This document shows, piece after piece, positions 8,503 to 16,971 of a stretch of 64,000 bases of DNA. Where the stretch lies: NCBI RefSeq assembly GCF_002009175.1, contig NZ_CP018047.1:3100001-3164000 (forward strand), read 5' to 3'. Source of the DNA: Streptomyces niveus. Lineage in GTDB: Bacteria > Actinomycetota > Actinomycetes > Streptomycetales > Streptomycetaceae. Below the pieces are notes generated by a model, which was given only the letters and a program-made list of their open reading frames with translations, was not told where the DNA came from and did not search any database. Both the position numbers and the translations under genes were made by a program. Numbering within the stretch: the first letter of the stretch is position 1; every line of letters begins with the position of its first letter.

Positions 8503-10103
8503 GACTTGCCTCCTGCGAGAAGCTTCTGCACGGCCGGGTCGGTGAGGCCGAGGAGGACGGCGGGCCAGAGGCCGGCGAGGACGGTGAGGGCGACGAGCGG
8601 GGTCCAGGCGGCGAGTTCGTAGCCCTGGACGTCGGCGAGTTCGGGCAGCGTCTCCCGCTGTTCCTTCAGCTCGGTGACGTGCTGGGGGTGCGCGCCCATG
8701 CAGACGCGGCGCACGACGATCAGCAGGTACGCGGCGGTGAGCAGCGTGCCGAAGCAGGCGATCGCCGTGAAGGTGACGAAGGCGGGGCGGCTGAGGCCGT
8801 CCGCGGGGTCGAAGGCACCGAACATCGCGAGCATCTCGCCCCAGAATCCGGCGAGGCCGGGGAGGCCGAGCGAGGCGACGGCGGCGAAGGCGAGGAGGCC
8901 GCCGAGGCGGGGTGCGCGACCGTACAGCGCCGCGCCGGTGGCTCCGGCGAGGGTGTCGAGGTCGGCGGTGCCGTAGCGGTCCTTGAGCGCTCCGACCAGG
9001 AAGAAGAGCAGGCCGGTGATGAGGCCGTGGGCGACGTTGGCGAAGAGCGCGCCGTTGACGCCGGTGGGGGTCATGGACGCGATGCCCAGGAGCACGAAGC
9101 CCATGTGGCCGACGGAGGAGTAGGCGATGAGGCGCTTGAGGTCGCCGCCCGCGCCCTGCCTGGCGAGCGCGAGGCAGGCCAGTGAGCCGTAGATGATGCC
9201 GACGACGGCGAGGGCGGCGAGGTACGGCGCGAAGGTCCGCATCCCGTCGGGCGCGATCGGCAGGACGATACGGACGAACCCGTACGTACCCATCTTGAGC
9301 AGGACCCCGGCGAGGAGGACGGATCCGACGGTCGGGGCGGCGGTGTGGGCGTCCGGGAGCCAGCTGTGGAACGGCCACATCGGGGTCTTGACCGCGAGGC
9401 CGATCCCGATCGCCAGAACGGCTGTGACCTGCACGAACGAACTCAGTCCGCGGCCGTTGTCAGTGGCGAGTGCCACCATGTCGAATGTGCCCGCGTGAAG
9501 ACCGACGAGCAGCAGGCCGAGCAGCATGACCACGGAGCCGAGCAGCGTGTAGAGGATGAACTTCCAGGCGGCGGCCTGCCGCGCGTCACCGCCCCAGCGG
9601 GCGATGAGGAAGTACATGGGGATGAGCACCATCTCGAAGGCCAGGAAGAACAGCAGCAGGTCGAGGACGGCGAAGGTCGCGAGGGTGCCGGATTCGAGGA
9701 CGAGCAGCAGGGCGACGAAGGCCTTCGGGGAGGGCCCGGCCGGGGGCTTGAAGTAGCTGTAGAGCGCGCACAGGAAGGTCAGCAGCGCGGTCAGGACCAG
9801 AAGGGGGAGGGAGATGCCGTCGATGCCGAGATGGATCCGCACGTCGAGTGCGGCGATCCAGCTGATGTCCGTCGTGGCCTGCATCCTCGACGGCTGGTCG
9901 TGGTCGAAGCCGAGCGCGAGGACGATCGCGGCGATGAGGATCGCGCCGGTCACGGTCACGCCGTGGCGCAGTACGGCCTGGTCGGGGCCGGTGCCCCGGA
10001 GTCCGGGCGGGGCGGGGAGCAGCGCGGCCACCGCGCCCAGGAGGGGGGCGGCGACGATGAACGCGAGAAGGAACTGCATCACGGACGGGCTGATATCGAT
10101 CAC
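8499..10103 (-). CDS. nuoM2: Partial complex I (cluster 2) antiporter-like subunit NuoM2
   Basis: 534 residues. TM5 Glu (FFLAFEMVLIPMYFL), TM7 Lys (LAVKTPMWPFHSWLPD), a TM8 Lys (VLLKMGTYGF) and the TM12 acidic residue (GFWGEMLAMF) match the NuoM proton channel, including the NuoM-specific Glu where NuoL and NuoN carry Lys. The GTG start at 10103 has GGAG 8 nt upstream and lies 3 nt after the nuoL2 stop. It is less than half identical by eye to NuoM at 36.9-38.5 kb, so this is an old paralogue. Confidence 0.95.
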   Translation of the reverse strand: MIDISPSVMQFLLAFIVAAPLLGAVAALLPAPPGLRGTGPDQAVLRHGVTVTGAILIAAIVLALGFDHDQPSRMQATTDISWIAALDVRIHLGIDGISLPLLVLTALLTFLCALYSYFKPPAGPSPKAFVALLLVLESGTLATFAVLDLLLFFLAFEMVLIPMYFLIARWGGDARQAAAWKFILYTLLGSVVMLLGLLLVGLHAGTFDMVALATDNGRGLSSFVQVTAVLAIGIGLAVKTPMWPFHSWLPDAHTAAPTVGSVLLAGVLLKMGTYGFVRIVLPIAPDGMRTFAPYLAALAVVGIIYGSLACLALARQGAGGDLKRLIAYSSVGHMGFVLLGIASMTPTGVNGALFANVAHGLITGLLFFLVGALKDRYGTADLDTLAGATGAALYGRAPRLGGLLAFAAVASLGLPGLAGFWGEMLAMFGAFDPADGLSRPAFVTFTAIACFGTLLTAAYLLIVVRRVCMGAHPQHVTELKEQRETLPELADVQGYELAAWTPLVALTVLAGLWPAVLLGLTDPAVQKLLAGGKS

Positions 10104-10106
10104 GGC

Positions 10107-12110
10107 TCACGCTCCGGCGGCGACGAGTACGGCGGCGATCGCGAGGACGACCGTTCCGGCGAGCAGGGCGCCCAGGTAGGTCTGCACATTGCCGGTCTGC
10201 GCGCCGCGTACGGCGGTGCCGAGCCAGCGTGTGCCGGTGCCCGCCCCGCGTACGTAGGTGTCGACGACCTCGCGGTCGAGGAAGCGGACCAGCCGGGCCG
10301 CGCCCTGGACCGGGCGTTGGAAGAGGGTGCGGTAGACGGCGTCCAGGTGGAAGCCGGCGGCGGCGTGCGGGTGGAGCCTGCCGAGCAGGAGCCGGCCGGG
10401 GTCGGCGGGGTCGGGGGCCGAGGCGATGTCGCCGTAGGCGGCGGTGTGGCTGGCCATGGCCTCGACCTCGGAGAGGGCGGGTTCGGCGTCCGGGTGCGCG
10501 GCGACGGCACCGATGGGGGTGCGGGCGGCGAGCGCCGTGGTGTGGCTCCAGCTGCCGTAGGTGATCAGTCCGCCGACAAGTGCGACGCCGGTGCCGAGTA
10601 CGGAGGTGGTGAGTGTCGGGGTGAGGCTGTGGGCGTCCAGCCAGGGGGCGATGACGCCGACGGTCAGGCCGAAGGCGAGTGAGGGGACGGCGAGGACCCA
10701 CAGGACGGCGTTCATCGACAGGGGCTGCTTGCCGTGGTCGGCGACCTCGACGCCCCGGCCCCGGAAGGCGAGGAGCCACAGGCGCGTCGCGTAGGCGGCG
10801 GTGAGGAGCGCGGTGAGCAGACCGGCGACCAGCACGGTCCAGCCGGCGATGTCCGGGGCGATGTCCGACTCTCCGAGCGCGGTGTGCTCGGCGGCGACGA
10901 GGACGGCTTCCTTGGAGAAGAAGCCGGCGAACGGCGGGATGGCGGCGAGCGCCAGGAGCGCGATCGTCATCGTCCAGTAGGCGTCGGGGACGCGTTTGGC
11001 GAGGCCGCCCATCCGGGACATCGCGGCGAGCGAGTTGGTGCCGGCGGCGTGGATGATCACGCCGGCGCCGAGGAAGAGGAGCGCCTTGAAGGCGCCGTGC
11101 GAGATGAGGTGGAAGACGGCCGCGCCCCGGTCGCCCACGGCCAGCGCGCCCGACATGTAGCCGAGTTGGCCGATGGTCGAGTAGGCGAGGACGCGTTTGA
11201 TGTCGTCCTGCGCGAGGGCGGCGATCGCCGAGCCGACCATGGTGATCGCGGCCAGCACGGCGAGCACCACGAGGGCCGCGGCGGAGGCGGCGAAGACGGG
11301 GAGGAGACGGGCCACGAAGTAGATACCGGCGGCGACCATCGTCGCCGCGTGGATCAGCGCGGAGACGGGGGTGGGGCCGGCCATCGCGTCGGGCAGCCAG
11401 GTGTGCAGCGGGAATTGGGCCGACTTGCCCGCGACACCGGCGATCAGCAGCAGGGCGATCAGGGTGGGGTGGTCGAGCCCGTTGTCCGCGACGGACTTCA
11501 GGACGCCGGTGATCCGGAACGTGCCGGTGTCGACGGCGAGCGCGAACAGACCGAGCAGGAAGGGGACATCGCCGAGCTTGGTGACGAGGAAGGCCTTCAG
11601 GGAGGCGGCGCGCGCCTCGGGCGTCTCCCAGTAGTGGCCGACGAGGAAGTACGAGCAGATGCCCATGACCTCCCAGCCGACCAGCAGCACCATCAGGTCG
11701 CCGGAGTAGACGACGAGCAGCATCGCGGAGGTGAAGAGGGAGACGAGAGCGGCGTACGAGGGGTAGCGCGGGTCGGCGCGCAGATAGCCCGTCGAGTAGA
11801 TCTGCACGCAGGTCGCGACGACCGCGACGAGGATCGCGACGAGGGCGGCGAAGCCGTCGATGTACAGGGCCAGGTCGATCGGGACCGAGCCGGTCGGGGT
11901 GAGCTGTGTCGCGGCGTCGATCGGTGCGCCGGTGCCGTGTCCGTCGCTCTGGCGTACGGCGACGATCGCGGCGAGCACGGCGGCGGCGAGCGGCGGCAGG
12001 ACGGCCAGGGGCCGGACGAATCCGGGGGCCTTGCGGCCGAGGAGCAGTCCGGCGGCCGCGCCGAGGAACGGCAGCAGCGGGACGAGGACGGCGAGGGTGG
12101 TCGTGGTCAC
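10107..12110 (-). CDS. nuoL2: Partial complex I (cluster 2) antiporter-like subunit NuoL2
   Basis: 667 residues, longer than the usual ~615, with a long amphipathic region before the last membrane helix as in true NuoL (the lateral HL helix). Conserved channel residues: Glu in [15 protein letters not shown], Lys in [18 protein letters not shown] and Lys in FFSKEAVL. The GTG start at 12110 overlaps the nuoK2 stop as GTGA. The presence of a NuoL with its lateral arm separates this complex from simple hydrogenase-type partial complexes. Confidence 0.95.
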   Translation of the reverse strand: MTTTTLAVLVPLLPFLGAAAGLLLGRKAPGFVRPLAVLPPLAAAVLAAIVAVRQSDGHGTGAPIDAATQLTPTGSVPIDLALYIDGFAALVAILVAVVATCVQIYSTGYLRADPRYPSYAALVSLFTSAMLLVVYSGDLMVLLVGWEVMGICSYFLVGHYWETPEARAASLKAFLVTKLGDVPFLLGLFALAVDTGTFRITGVLKSVADNGLDHPTLIALLLIAGVAGKSAQFPLHTWLPDAMAGPTPVSALIHAATMVAAGIYFVARLLPVFAASAAALVVLAVLAAITMVGSAIAALAQDDIKRVLAYSTIGQLGYMSGALAVGDRGAAVFHLISHGAFKALLFLGAGVIIHAAGTNSLAAMSRMGGLAKRVPDAYWTMTIALLALAAIPPFAGFFSKEAVLVAAEHTALGESDIAPDIAGWTVLVAGLLTALLTAAYATRLWLLAFRGRGVEVADHGKQPLSMNAVLWVLAVPSLAFGLTVGVIAPWLDAHSLTPTLTTSVLGTGVALVGGLITYGSWSHTTALAARTPIGAVAAHPDAEPALSEVEAMASHTAAYGDIASAPDPADPGRLLLGRLHPHAAAGFHLDAVYRTLFQRPVQGAARLVRFLDREVVDTYVRGAGTGTRWLGTAVRGAQTGNVQTYLGALLAGTVVLAIAAVLVAAGA

Positions 12111-12529
12111 GCGGTGGCCTCAGCATTCTTTGCCGGGGCGCCGGCTTCGGCCCGGGCTTCGGCGGACCCGGTCGCGACGGACTCGGCCGCGACGGACCGG
12201 GCCGCGGCCTCGTCGGTCGCGTCGCTCTCGACGCTGTCGCGGAGCCGGTCGATGTCCGAGGTGCCGCGGTTGCGGTAGACCATCAGGACGATCGCCAGGC
12301 CGATGCCGATCTCGGCGGCGGCGATGGCGATCACGAAGAGGGTGAGGGCCTGGCCCGCGTGCAGGGTGTCGCGCAGCCATACGTCGAAGGCGACGAGGTT
12401 GAGATTGACGGCGTTGAGCATCAGCTCGACGGACATGAGCACGAGGATCGCGTTGCGGCGGGCGAGTACCCCGTACAGGCCGGTGCAGAAGAGCAGCGCC
12501 GCGAGTACGGCGGGATAGGCGAGATGCAT
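12107..12529 (-). CDS. nuoK2: Partial complex I (cluster 2) subunit NuoK2 with C-terminal tail
   Basis: 140 residues. The first ~100 form a normal three-helix NuoK with both membrane glutamates ([14 protein letters not shown] and [14 protein letters not shown]). A hydrophilic Ala/Glu/Ser-rich tail of about 45 residues follows, which the nuoA-N copy lacks. ATG 12529 shares its A with the nuoJ2 TGA (TGATG). MrpC/NuoK homology is clear. The tail has no recognised motif and may be a docking or disordered segment. Confidence 0.94.
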   Translation of the reverse strand: MHLAYPAVLAALLFCTGLYGVLARRNAILVLMSVELMLNAVNLNLVAFDVWLRDTLHAGQALTLFVIAIAAAEIGIGLAIVLMVYRNRGTSDIDRLRDSVESDATDEAAARSVAAESVATGSAEARAEAGAPAKNAEATA

Positions 12530-13089
12530 CAGCGCTGCTCCTTGCCGCGAGCGGCCTCGCTCTTGCGGGACAGGACGATCGCGCCGATGAGCGCGGCGAG
12601 CAGCAGGACGGAGAGCGCTTCGAAGGGCAGCACCCAGTGCCGGAAGAGGAACTGGCCGGTGACCCCGGTGGACCCCTGGGCGGGGCCGTCGAGGTCGATC
12701 CAGGTCGTACGGAACGCGTCGACGACCACCCAGACCAGCGCGGCGGCAGCGGCGACGGCCACCGCGAGCGCGACGCCCCGGTGCTCGGAGTCCGCGTCCG
12801 GGGAACGGCCGATGGGCGCCTTCGTCAGCATCAGCCCGAAGAGAAGGAGGACGACGACGGAACCGATGTAGATCAGGACCTGCACCCAGGCGATGAACTC
12901 GGCCGTCAGGAGTAGGTATTCGACGGCCAGGCCGCCGAGCGCCACGACGAGCCAGAGCGCGGCGTGCACCAGTTGCTTGGTGGTGACGGTGATGACGGCC
13001 GCGCCGAGGGTGACGAGACCGACGAGGAGAAAGGCGATCTCGACGCCGGTCGGGGAGAGGAAGCCGTGGTCGGCCGCGAGGGGGGTCAC
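12529..13089 (-). CDS. nuoJ2: Partial complex I (cluster 2) subunit NuoJ2
   Basis: 186 residues with five membrane helices. It carries the NuoJ signature around [21 protein letters not shown] and the pi-bulge helix [20 protein letters not shown]. The GTG at 13089 overlaps the nuoI2 stop as GTGA; the longer upstream frame overlaps nuoI2 and is Arg/Gly-rich shadow. It is shorter than NuoJ of the full operon, which carries a long cytoplasmic tail. Confidence 0.94.
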   Translation of the reverse strand: MTPLAADHGFLSPTGVEIAFLLVGLVTLGAAVITVTTKQLVHAALWLVVALGGLAVEYLLLTAEFIAWVQVLIYIGSVVVLLLFGLMLTKAPIGRSPDADSEHRGVALAVAVAAAAALVWVVVDAFRTTWIDLDGPAQGSTGVTGQFLFRHWVLPFEALSVLLLAALIGAIVLSRKSEAARGKEQR

Positions 13090-13664
13090 TCGCCGGCCTC
13101 CGGCTCCTGGGTGGCTGCGGCTTCCGCGGCTTCCGCCGCTTCGGCCGCCGCGAGCTTGTCGGCCGTCTTGCGGGCGGCGCCGATCTCCTTCGGCTCCTCG
13201 GCACGCGGGTCGAGGGCGGGCGGCGCCGGCACGGTCCACATCCATTCGCGGAGTTTGTCGCGCTCATGGGTGAGTTCGAGGATGTCCGTCTCCGCGTACT
13301 CGAACTCCGGTGACCAGAAGAGCGCGTCGAAGGGGCAGACCTCGATGCAGATACCGCAGTACATGCAGAGCGAGAAGTCGATGGCGAACCGGTCGAGGAC
13401 GTTGCGGCTGCGCTCACGGCCGCCGGGGGCGGCGGCGGGGAGCGTCTCCTTGTGGGAGTCGATGTAGATGCACCAGTCGGGGCACTCACGGGCGCAGAGC
13501 ATGCAGACCGTGCAGTTCTCCTCGAACAGTCCGATCACGCCCCGGCTGCGGGGCGGGAGTTCGGGCTGGGTGTCCGGGTACCGCGCGGTGACGGACTTCC
13601 TGGTCATCGTACGAAGCGTGACGGCCAGCCCCTTGGCCAGGCCGCTGCCGGGGATCGGAGGCAC
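13086..13664 (-). CDS. nuoI2: Partial complex I (cluster 2) Fe-S subunit NuoI2
   Basis: 192 residues. Two [4Fe-4S] motifs are intact: [15 protein letters not shown] and [17 protein letters not shown], corresponding to N6a and N6b. The wire from the peripheral arm to NuoB2 is therefore present even though the NADH module is missing. GTG 13664 directly follows the nuoH2 TAA with no gap. The C-terminal ~45 residues are Ala/Glu-rich, ending in an AAEA repeat. Confidence 0.95.
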   Translation of the reverse strand: MPPIPGSGLAKGLAVTLRTMTRKSVTARYPDTQPELPPRSRGVIGLFEENCTVCMLCARECPDWCIYIDSHKETLPAAAPGGRERSRNVLDRFAIDFSLCMYCGICIEVCPFDALFWSPEFEYAETDILELTHERDKLREWMWTVPAPPALDPRAEEPKEIGAARKTADKLAAAEAAEAAEAAATQEPEAGE

Positions 13665-14633
13665 TTACTGGATCACCACCTTGACGATGCCGGTGAGGGC
13701 GATCTGGGCGAGGGCGAGCGGGATGAGCACGGTCCAGGCGAGCTTCTGGAGCTGGTCCTCACGGAGCCGCGGATAGCTGACGCGCAGCCAGATGACGACG
13801 AAGGCGAGGAGGAACGTCTTGAGGAGGGTCCAGAGCCAGCCGAGGCCGTCGCCGCCGAACGGGCTGTGCCAGCCGCCGAGGAACAGGACGGTGGTCAGTC
13901 CGCAGAGGACGACGATGCCGGCGTACTCGGCGAGCAGGAACAGCGCGAAGCGCAGGCCCGTGTACTCGGTGTACGCGCCGAAGATGATCTCGGAGTCGGC
14001 GACCGGCATGTCGAAGGGAGGGCGCTGGAGTTCGGCGAGGCCGGCGACGAAGAAGACGAGGGCGCCGACGATCTGCCAGGGCACCCACCACCACTCGAAG
14101 GCGTTGAGGATGCCGGGCAGTGAGACGGTGCCGGCGGCCATCGCGACGGACGCGGCGGTGAGCAGCATCGGCAGCTCGTACGCGAGCAGTTGGGCGGCGG
14201 TGCGAAGTCCGCCGAGCAGGGAGAACTTGTTGGCCGACGCCCAGCCGGCCATGAGCGAGCCGAGGACGCCGACGCCCATCACGGCGAGCACGAAGAAGAT
14301 GCCCGCGTCGACGACCTCGCCGACGGCGCCCTCCTGGGGGCCGATCGGGATCACGACCAGTACGAGGAGGTAGGGCAGCAGGGCGACGGCCGGGGCGAGC
14401 TGAAAGATCCGCCGGTCGGCGGCGGCCGGGACGATGTCTTCCTTCTGCGCGAACTTCACTCCGTCGGCGACGAGTTGTGCCCACCCGTGGAACCCACCGA
14501 CGTACATGGGCCCGAGGCGGCCCTGCATATGGGCCATGACCTTGTGCTCGGTCTGCCCGACGACAAGGGGAAGAACGAGGAATGCGGCGAAGACGATGAC
14601 CAGCCGAATGGCGACGTCGAGCACGTCGTTCAC
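13665..14633 (-). CDS. nuoH2: Partial complex I (cluster 2) subunit NuoH2, altered quinone-site motif
   Basis: 322 residues with eight membrane helices. Family residues include FDMPVADSEIIFGAYTEYTG, which keeps the E-channel acidic residues. The first cytoplasmic segment reads EHKVMAHMQGRLGPMYVGG, where the full-operon NuoH has [18 protein letters not shown]. The Arg of ERK and the Asn-Arg of GPNR are replaced. As I recall, cyanobacterial and plastid NdhA, which work with ferredoxin, read GPEYAG here. The GTG start overlaps the nuoC2 stop as GTGA. Confidence 0.94.
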   Translation of the reverse strand: MNDVLDVAIRLVIVFAAFLVLPLVVGQTEHKVMAHMQGRLGPMYVGGFHGWAQLVADGVKFAQKEDIVPAAADRRIFQLAPAVALLPYLLVLVVIPIGPQEGAVGEVVDAGIFFVLAVMGVGVLGSLMAGWASANKFSLLGGLRTAAQLLAYELPMLLTAASVAMAAGTVSLPGILNAFEWWWVPWQIVGALVFFVAGLAELQRPPFDMPVADSEIIFGAYTEYTGLRFALFLLAEYAGIVVLCGLTTVLFLGGWHSPFGGDGLGWLWTLLKTFLLAFVVIWLRVSYPRLREDQLQKLAWTVLIPLALAQIALTGIVKVVIQ

Positions 14634-15625
14634 GCGTCTCCTCCGGGTCGGTCGGGGCGGGGGCTGTCGCCGGGGCCGGTGTCGGGGCCACTGGCGGGGT
14701 CGGCCACGGGCCCGCCGTCCGGCGCGGGCTCGGCGCCGGCGTCCGGCGCCGACTCGGGCTCCGCCTCCGGCGCCGGGGCGCCCTCGGGATCCGGTCCGGC
14801 TTCCGGTGCCGACTCGGGCGCAGGCGGCTTGGGATGGCGTGAGGTCGGCTCGTTCTTCGGTTCCTGTGGAGGCTCTTCGAATGCCGGGCGTGGGGCGTGC
14901 CACGGGGCCGCGGGCGGGGGTTGTTGGGTCGCGGAGCCCTCCGTGACGCTGCGGGTGCGGCGCGGGGGGCGGTCGGAGGCTGCGCGCGGGGTGCGGGCCG
15001 GGCGGGCCGGGGCCGGGGGCAGTTGGCCCTTGAGCGGGCCCCATTCGTTCGGGTCCGGTACGCCCGGCGGCAGCATCTGGCGGCGCTTGGGGCCCGTGTG
15101 GCCCGGCGCGGACTCGCCCGGCTCCTTCGCGCCCGGCCACGCCTTCGCGACCCGCGCCGCGAGGACGAAGTCCTTGCGCAGCGGGTGCCCTTCGAAGGTC
15201 TCGGGCAGCAGCAGGTGCACCAGGTTGGGGTGGTCGGTGAAGGTGATGCCGAACATCTCGTACGTCTCGCGCTCGTGCCACCCCGCGCCCGCGTAGACCC
15301 CGAGGGCGGTCGGCAGCACCGCGGCCTCGTGCGGGACCGTCGTACGGATCAACAGGCGCCGTACGGCCCGGGGTTCGACCGACGCCACGTGCGCGCTGAC
15401 ACGGAAGCCGGTGCCCGGCTCGTCGACCGCGCTCAGCCAGTCGAAGTAGGTGCATCCCAGCCCGTCACGGGCCGTTTCGAGCGCGGTCAGCCAGGCGGCG
15501 GCGGGGACGTCGACCGTCAGGAGGTCGTACGCGCGCTCCGCCGTGGCGTCCGCGCCGAAGATCTCGGCGACGCCGTCGGGAAGCCGGTCGTACGCGTCCG
15601 AGGTCGCCGAAGTCGCCGAAGTCAT
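14630..15625 (-). CDS. nuoC2: Partial complex I (cluster 2) subunit NuoC2 with Pro-rich tail
   Basis: 331 residues. About the first 190 form a NuoC (30 kDa) domain ending in the diagnostic GWHERETYEMFGITFTDHP and HPLRKDF segments. The rest is a low-complexity Pro/Ala/Glu tail built of imperfect PEAGPDPEGAPAPE-like repeats. There is no NuoD domain in the tail (no HPSTHG-type motif), and nuoH2 follows at a GTGA overlap, so NuoD is truly missing from this position. The start shares a base with the nuoB2 stop (TGATG). Confidence 0.93.
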   Translation of the reverse strand: MTSATSATSDAYDRLPDGVAEIFGADATAERAYDLLTVDVPAAAWLTALETARDGLGCTYFDWLSAVDEPGTGFRVSAHVASVEPRAVRRLLIRTTVPHEAAVLPTALGVYAGAGWHERETYEMFGITFTDHPNLVHLLLPETFEGHPLRKDFVLAARVAKAWPGAKEPGESAPGHTGPKRRQMLPPGVPDPNEWGPLKGQLPPAPARPARTPRAASDRPPRRTRSVTEGSATQQPPPAAPWHAPRPAFEEPPQEPKNEPTSRHPKPPAPESAPEAGPDPEGAPAPEAEPESAPDAGAEPAPDGGPVADPASGPDTGPGDSPRPDRPGGDA

Positions 15626-16257
15626 CAGGCCTTCTCCCCCGAAGTCGGCGTCGGCGGCGCCTCCACCAGCCCGCTGCGCAGCGCGGCCGTGCTGGGCCGG
15701 TGGCCCTCGGAGCCGTAACGCCTGCCCAGCGACTCGCGGGCGATCTTCTCCTGGAGCTTGAGGATTCCCTGGAGCAGCGCCTCGGGCCGCGGCGGGCAGC
15801 CCGGTACGTAGACGTCGACCGGGATGATCTGGTCGACGCCCTTCGTGACGGAGTACGAGTCCCAGTACGGGCCACCGCAGTTGGAGCAGGCGCCGAAGGA
15901 GATCACGTACTTGGGCTCGGGCATCTGCTCGAACAGTCGCTTGACCGCGGGCGCCATCTTGTCCGTCACCGTGCCGGACACGACCATCAGGTCGGCCTGG
16001 CGCGGACCCGGCGCGAGAGGGATGACACCGAGCCGGATGAAGTCGTGCCGGGCCATCGACGCGGCGATGAACTCGATGGCGCAGCAGGCGAGTCCGAAGT
16101 TGAAGACCCAAAGGCTGTAGCGGCGGCCCCAGTTGAGGACCACCTTCATCGGCTGGGGCGCCAGGCGGGAGAGCACGCCCAGGCGTTGCGGGTCGGGCAG
16201 CGCGACCGGCGCGGCCGTGGAGGCGGCGGCTGCCGGAGCGGCGGGGGTCACGTCCAT
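15625..16257 (-). CDS. nuoB2: Partial complex I (cluster 2) Fe-S subunit NuoB2
   Basis: 210 residues. All four N2-cluster cysteines are kept: the CC pair in [11 protein letters not shown], one in [13 protein letters not shown] and one in [12 protein letters not shown]2 normally donates to quinone at the NuoB-NuoD interface, so retention without a local NuoD is striking. Start choice: ATG 16257 gives a 10-nt overlap with nuoA2; GTG 16251 would give the GTGA overlap used elsewhere in this operon and is a fair alternative. The C-terminal ~30 residues are an extra tail. Confidence 0.94.
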   Translation of the reverse strand: MDVTPAAPAAAASTAAPVALPDPQRLGVLSRLAPQPMKVVLNWGRRYSLWVFNFGLACCAIEFIAASMARHDFIRLGVIPLAPGPRQADLMVVSGTVTDKMAPAVKRLFEQMPEPKYVISFGACSNCGGPYWDSYSVTKGVDQIIPVDVYVPGCPPRPEALLQGILKLQEKIARESLGRRYGSEGHRPSTAALRSGLVEAPPTPTSGEKA

Positions 16258-16649
16258 TCCAGGACGCCCTTCTTCCATGCGTAGAGCAGTCCTACGGCCA
16301 GGAAGCCGAGGAAGATGAACATCTCGACGAGCGTCGTCGCGCCGTACCCCGGGGCCGCGAAGACCGTCGCCCACGGGAAGAGGAAGATCGAGTCGACGGC
16401 GAAGATGACGTACAGGAAGGCGTAGACGTAGTAGCGGACCTGGGTGTGCGCCCAGCCCTCGCCGACGGGGTCGACGCCGCATTCGTACGTAAGCAGCTTC
16501 TCGGGCGTCGGTACCACCGGCCGCAGCAGTCGGCCCGCCCCGAAGGCCACGGCGACGAAGAGCACGCCGACGACCGCGAGAAGTCCGACCACCGAATAGC
16601 TCTGGAAGTACTCCGACGCGAGAACGGTCGGTTCCGGCACGTCCGTCAC
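16248..16649 (-). CDS. nuoA2: Partial complex I (cluster 2) subunit NuoA2
   Basis: 133 residues and three membrane helices. The conserved loop [16 protein letters not shown] holds the Cys and acidic residues that move during turnover in complex I, and [11 protein letters not shown] plus the C-terminal KKGVLEW ending fit NuoA. The GTG at 16649 is chosen because AGGGG lies a few bases upstream and the protein then matches the family length. It is the first gene of the ten-gene operon; its promoter must lie in 16650-16971. Confidence 0.94.
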   Translation of the reverse strand: MTDVPEPTVLASEYFQSYSVVGLLAVVGVLFVAVAFGAGRLLRPVVPTPEKLLTYECGVDPVGEGWAHTQVRYYVYAFLYVIFAVDSIFLFPWATVFAAPGYGATTLVEMFIFLGFLAVGLLYAWKKGVLEWT

Positions 16650-16971
16650 CCGCCCCTCGCTCCGCCGATCGGTGTTCCGGCAATCTGGTCCGTGATCTGT
16701 ACGCACGGGAGTCTAGGCCCTGCTAAAGGGACCGTAAGCAGTCGGTCGGGCATCAGTCATGGCGGGGTCATGCGTGGGTCCCACACCGGTCCGCGTACGG
16801 GTCGGCGTACGCGTGGGCACCTGGCCGGCACCCGACCGGCGCCCGGACACCGCGCCGGCCGGCACACCCGCTGGTCGCACCGGTCATAGGGGGGTGGTGG
16901 GGTTATCCCTACCGACGCTCCCCCAGCCACCCCATGGCGTGGGCTCCCCCGGCCGTGCAGGCTTGGACCTT
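16650..16971. other. 322-bp divergent promoter region, nuoA2 / kinase 1
   Basis: Separates the nuoA2 operon (minus) from the first histidine kinase (plus). It contains short CGTACG-centred repeats around 16795-16815 and the near-palindrome at 16896-16913. I find no Rex-type TGTGAAC-N3-TTCACA operator here, unlike upstream of nuoA. No ORF is supported; the open frame through it has no family character. Confidence 0.55.
16896..16913 (+). promoter_or_regulatory. Near-palindrome shared by both kinase genes, copy 1
   Basis: GGTGGGGTTATCCCTACC, with arms GGTGGGG and CCCTACC (one mismatch), 59 nt before the kinase 1 ATG. A related GGTGGGG-AAA-ACCCCA lies before kinase 2 at 18222. It is a candidate operator, perhaps for the neighbouring response regulator. 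Confidence 0.4.

Noticed and set aside
9586..12126. 846-residue minus-strand frame in the nuoL2-nuoM2 region
   Set aside because: Same strand but a different frame from the clearly recognisable NuoL2 and NuoM2; Arg/Pro-rich and without membrane helices.
14640..15050. Possible NuoD domain hidden in the NuoC2 C-terminus
   Set aside because: The tail is Pro/Ala/Glu low complexity and shows none of the NuoD motifs seen at 48.3-49.6 kb (no HPSTHG, no [10 protein letters not shown]).
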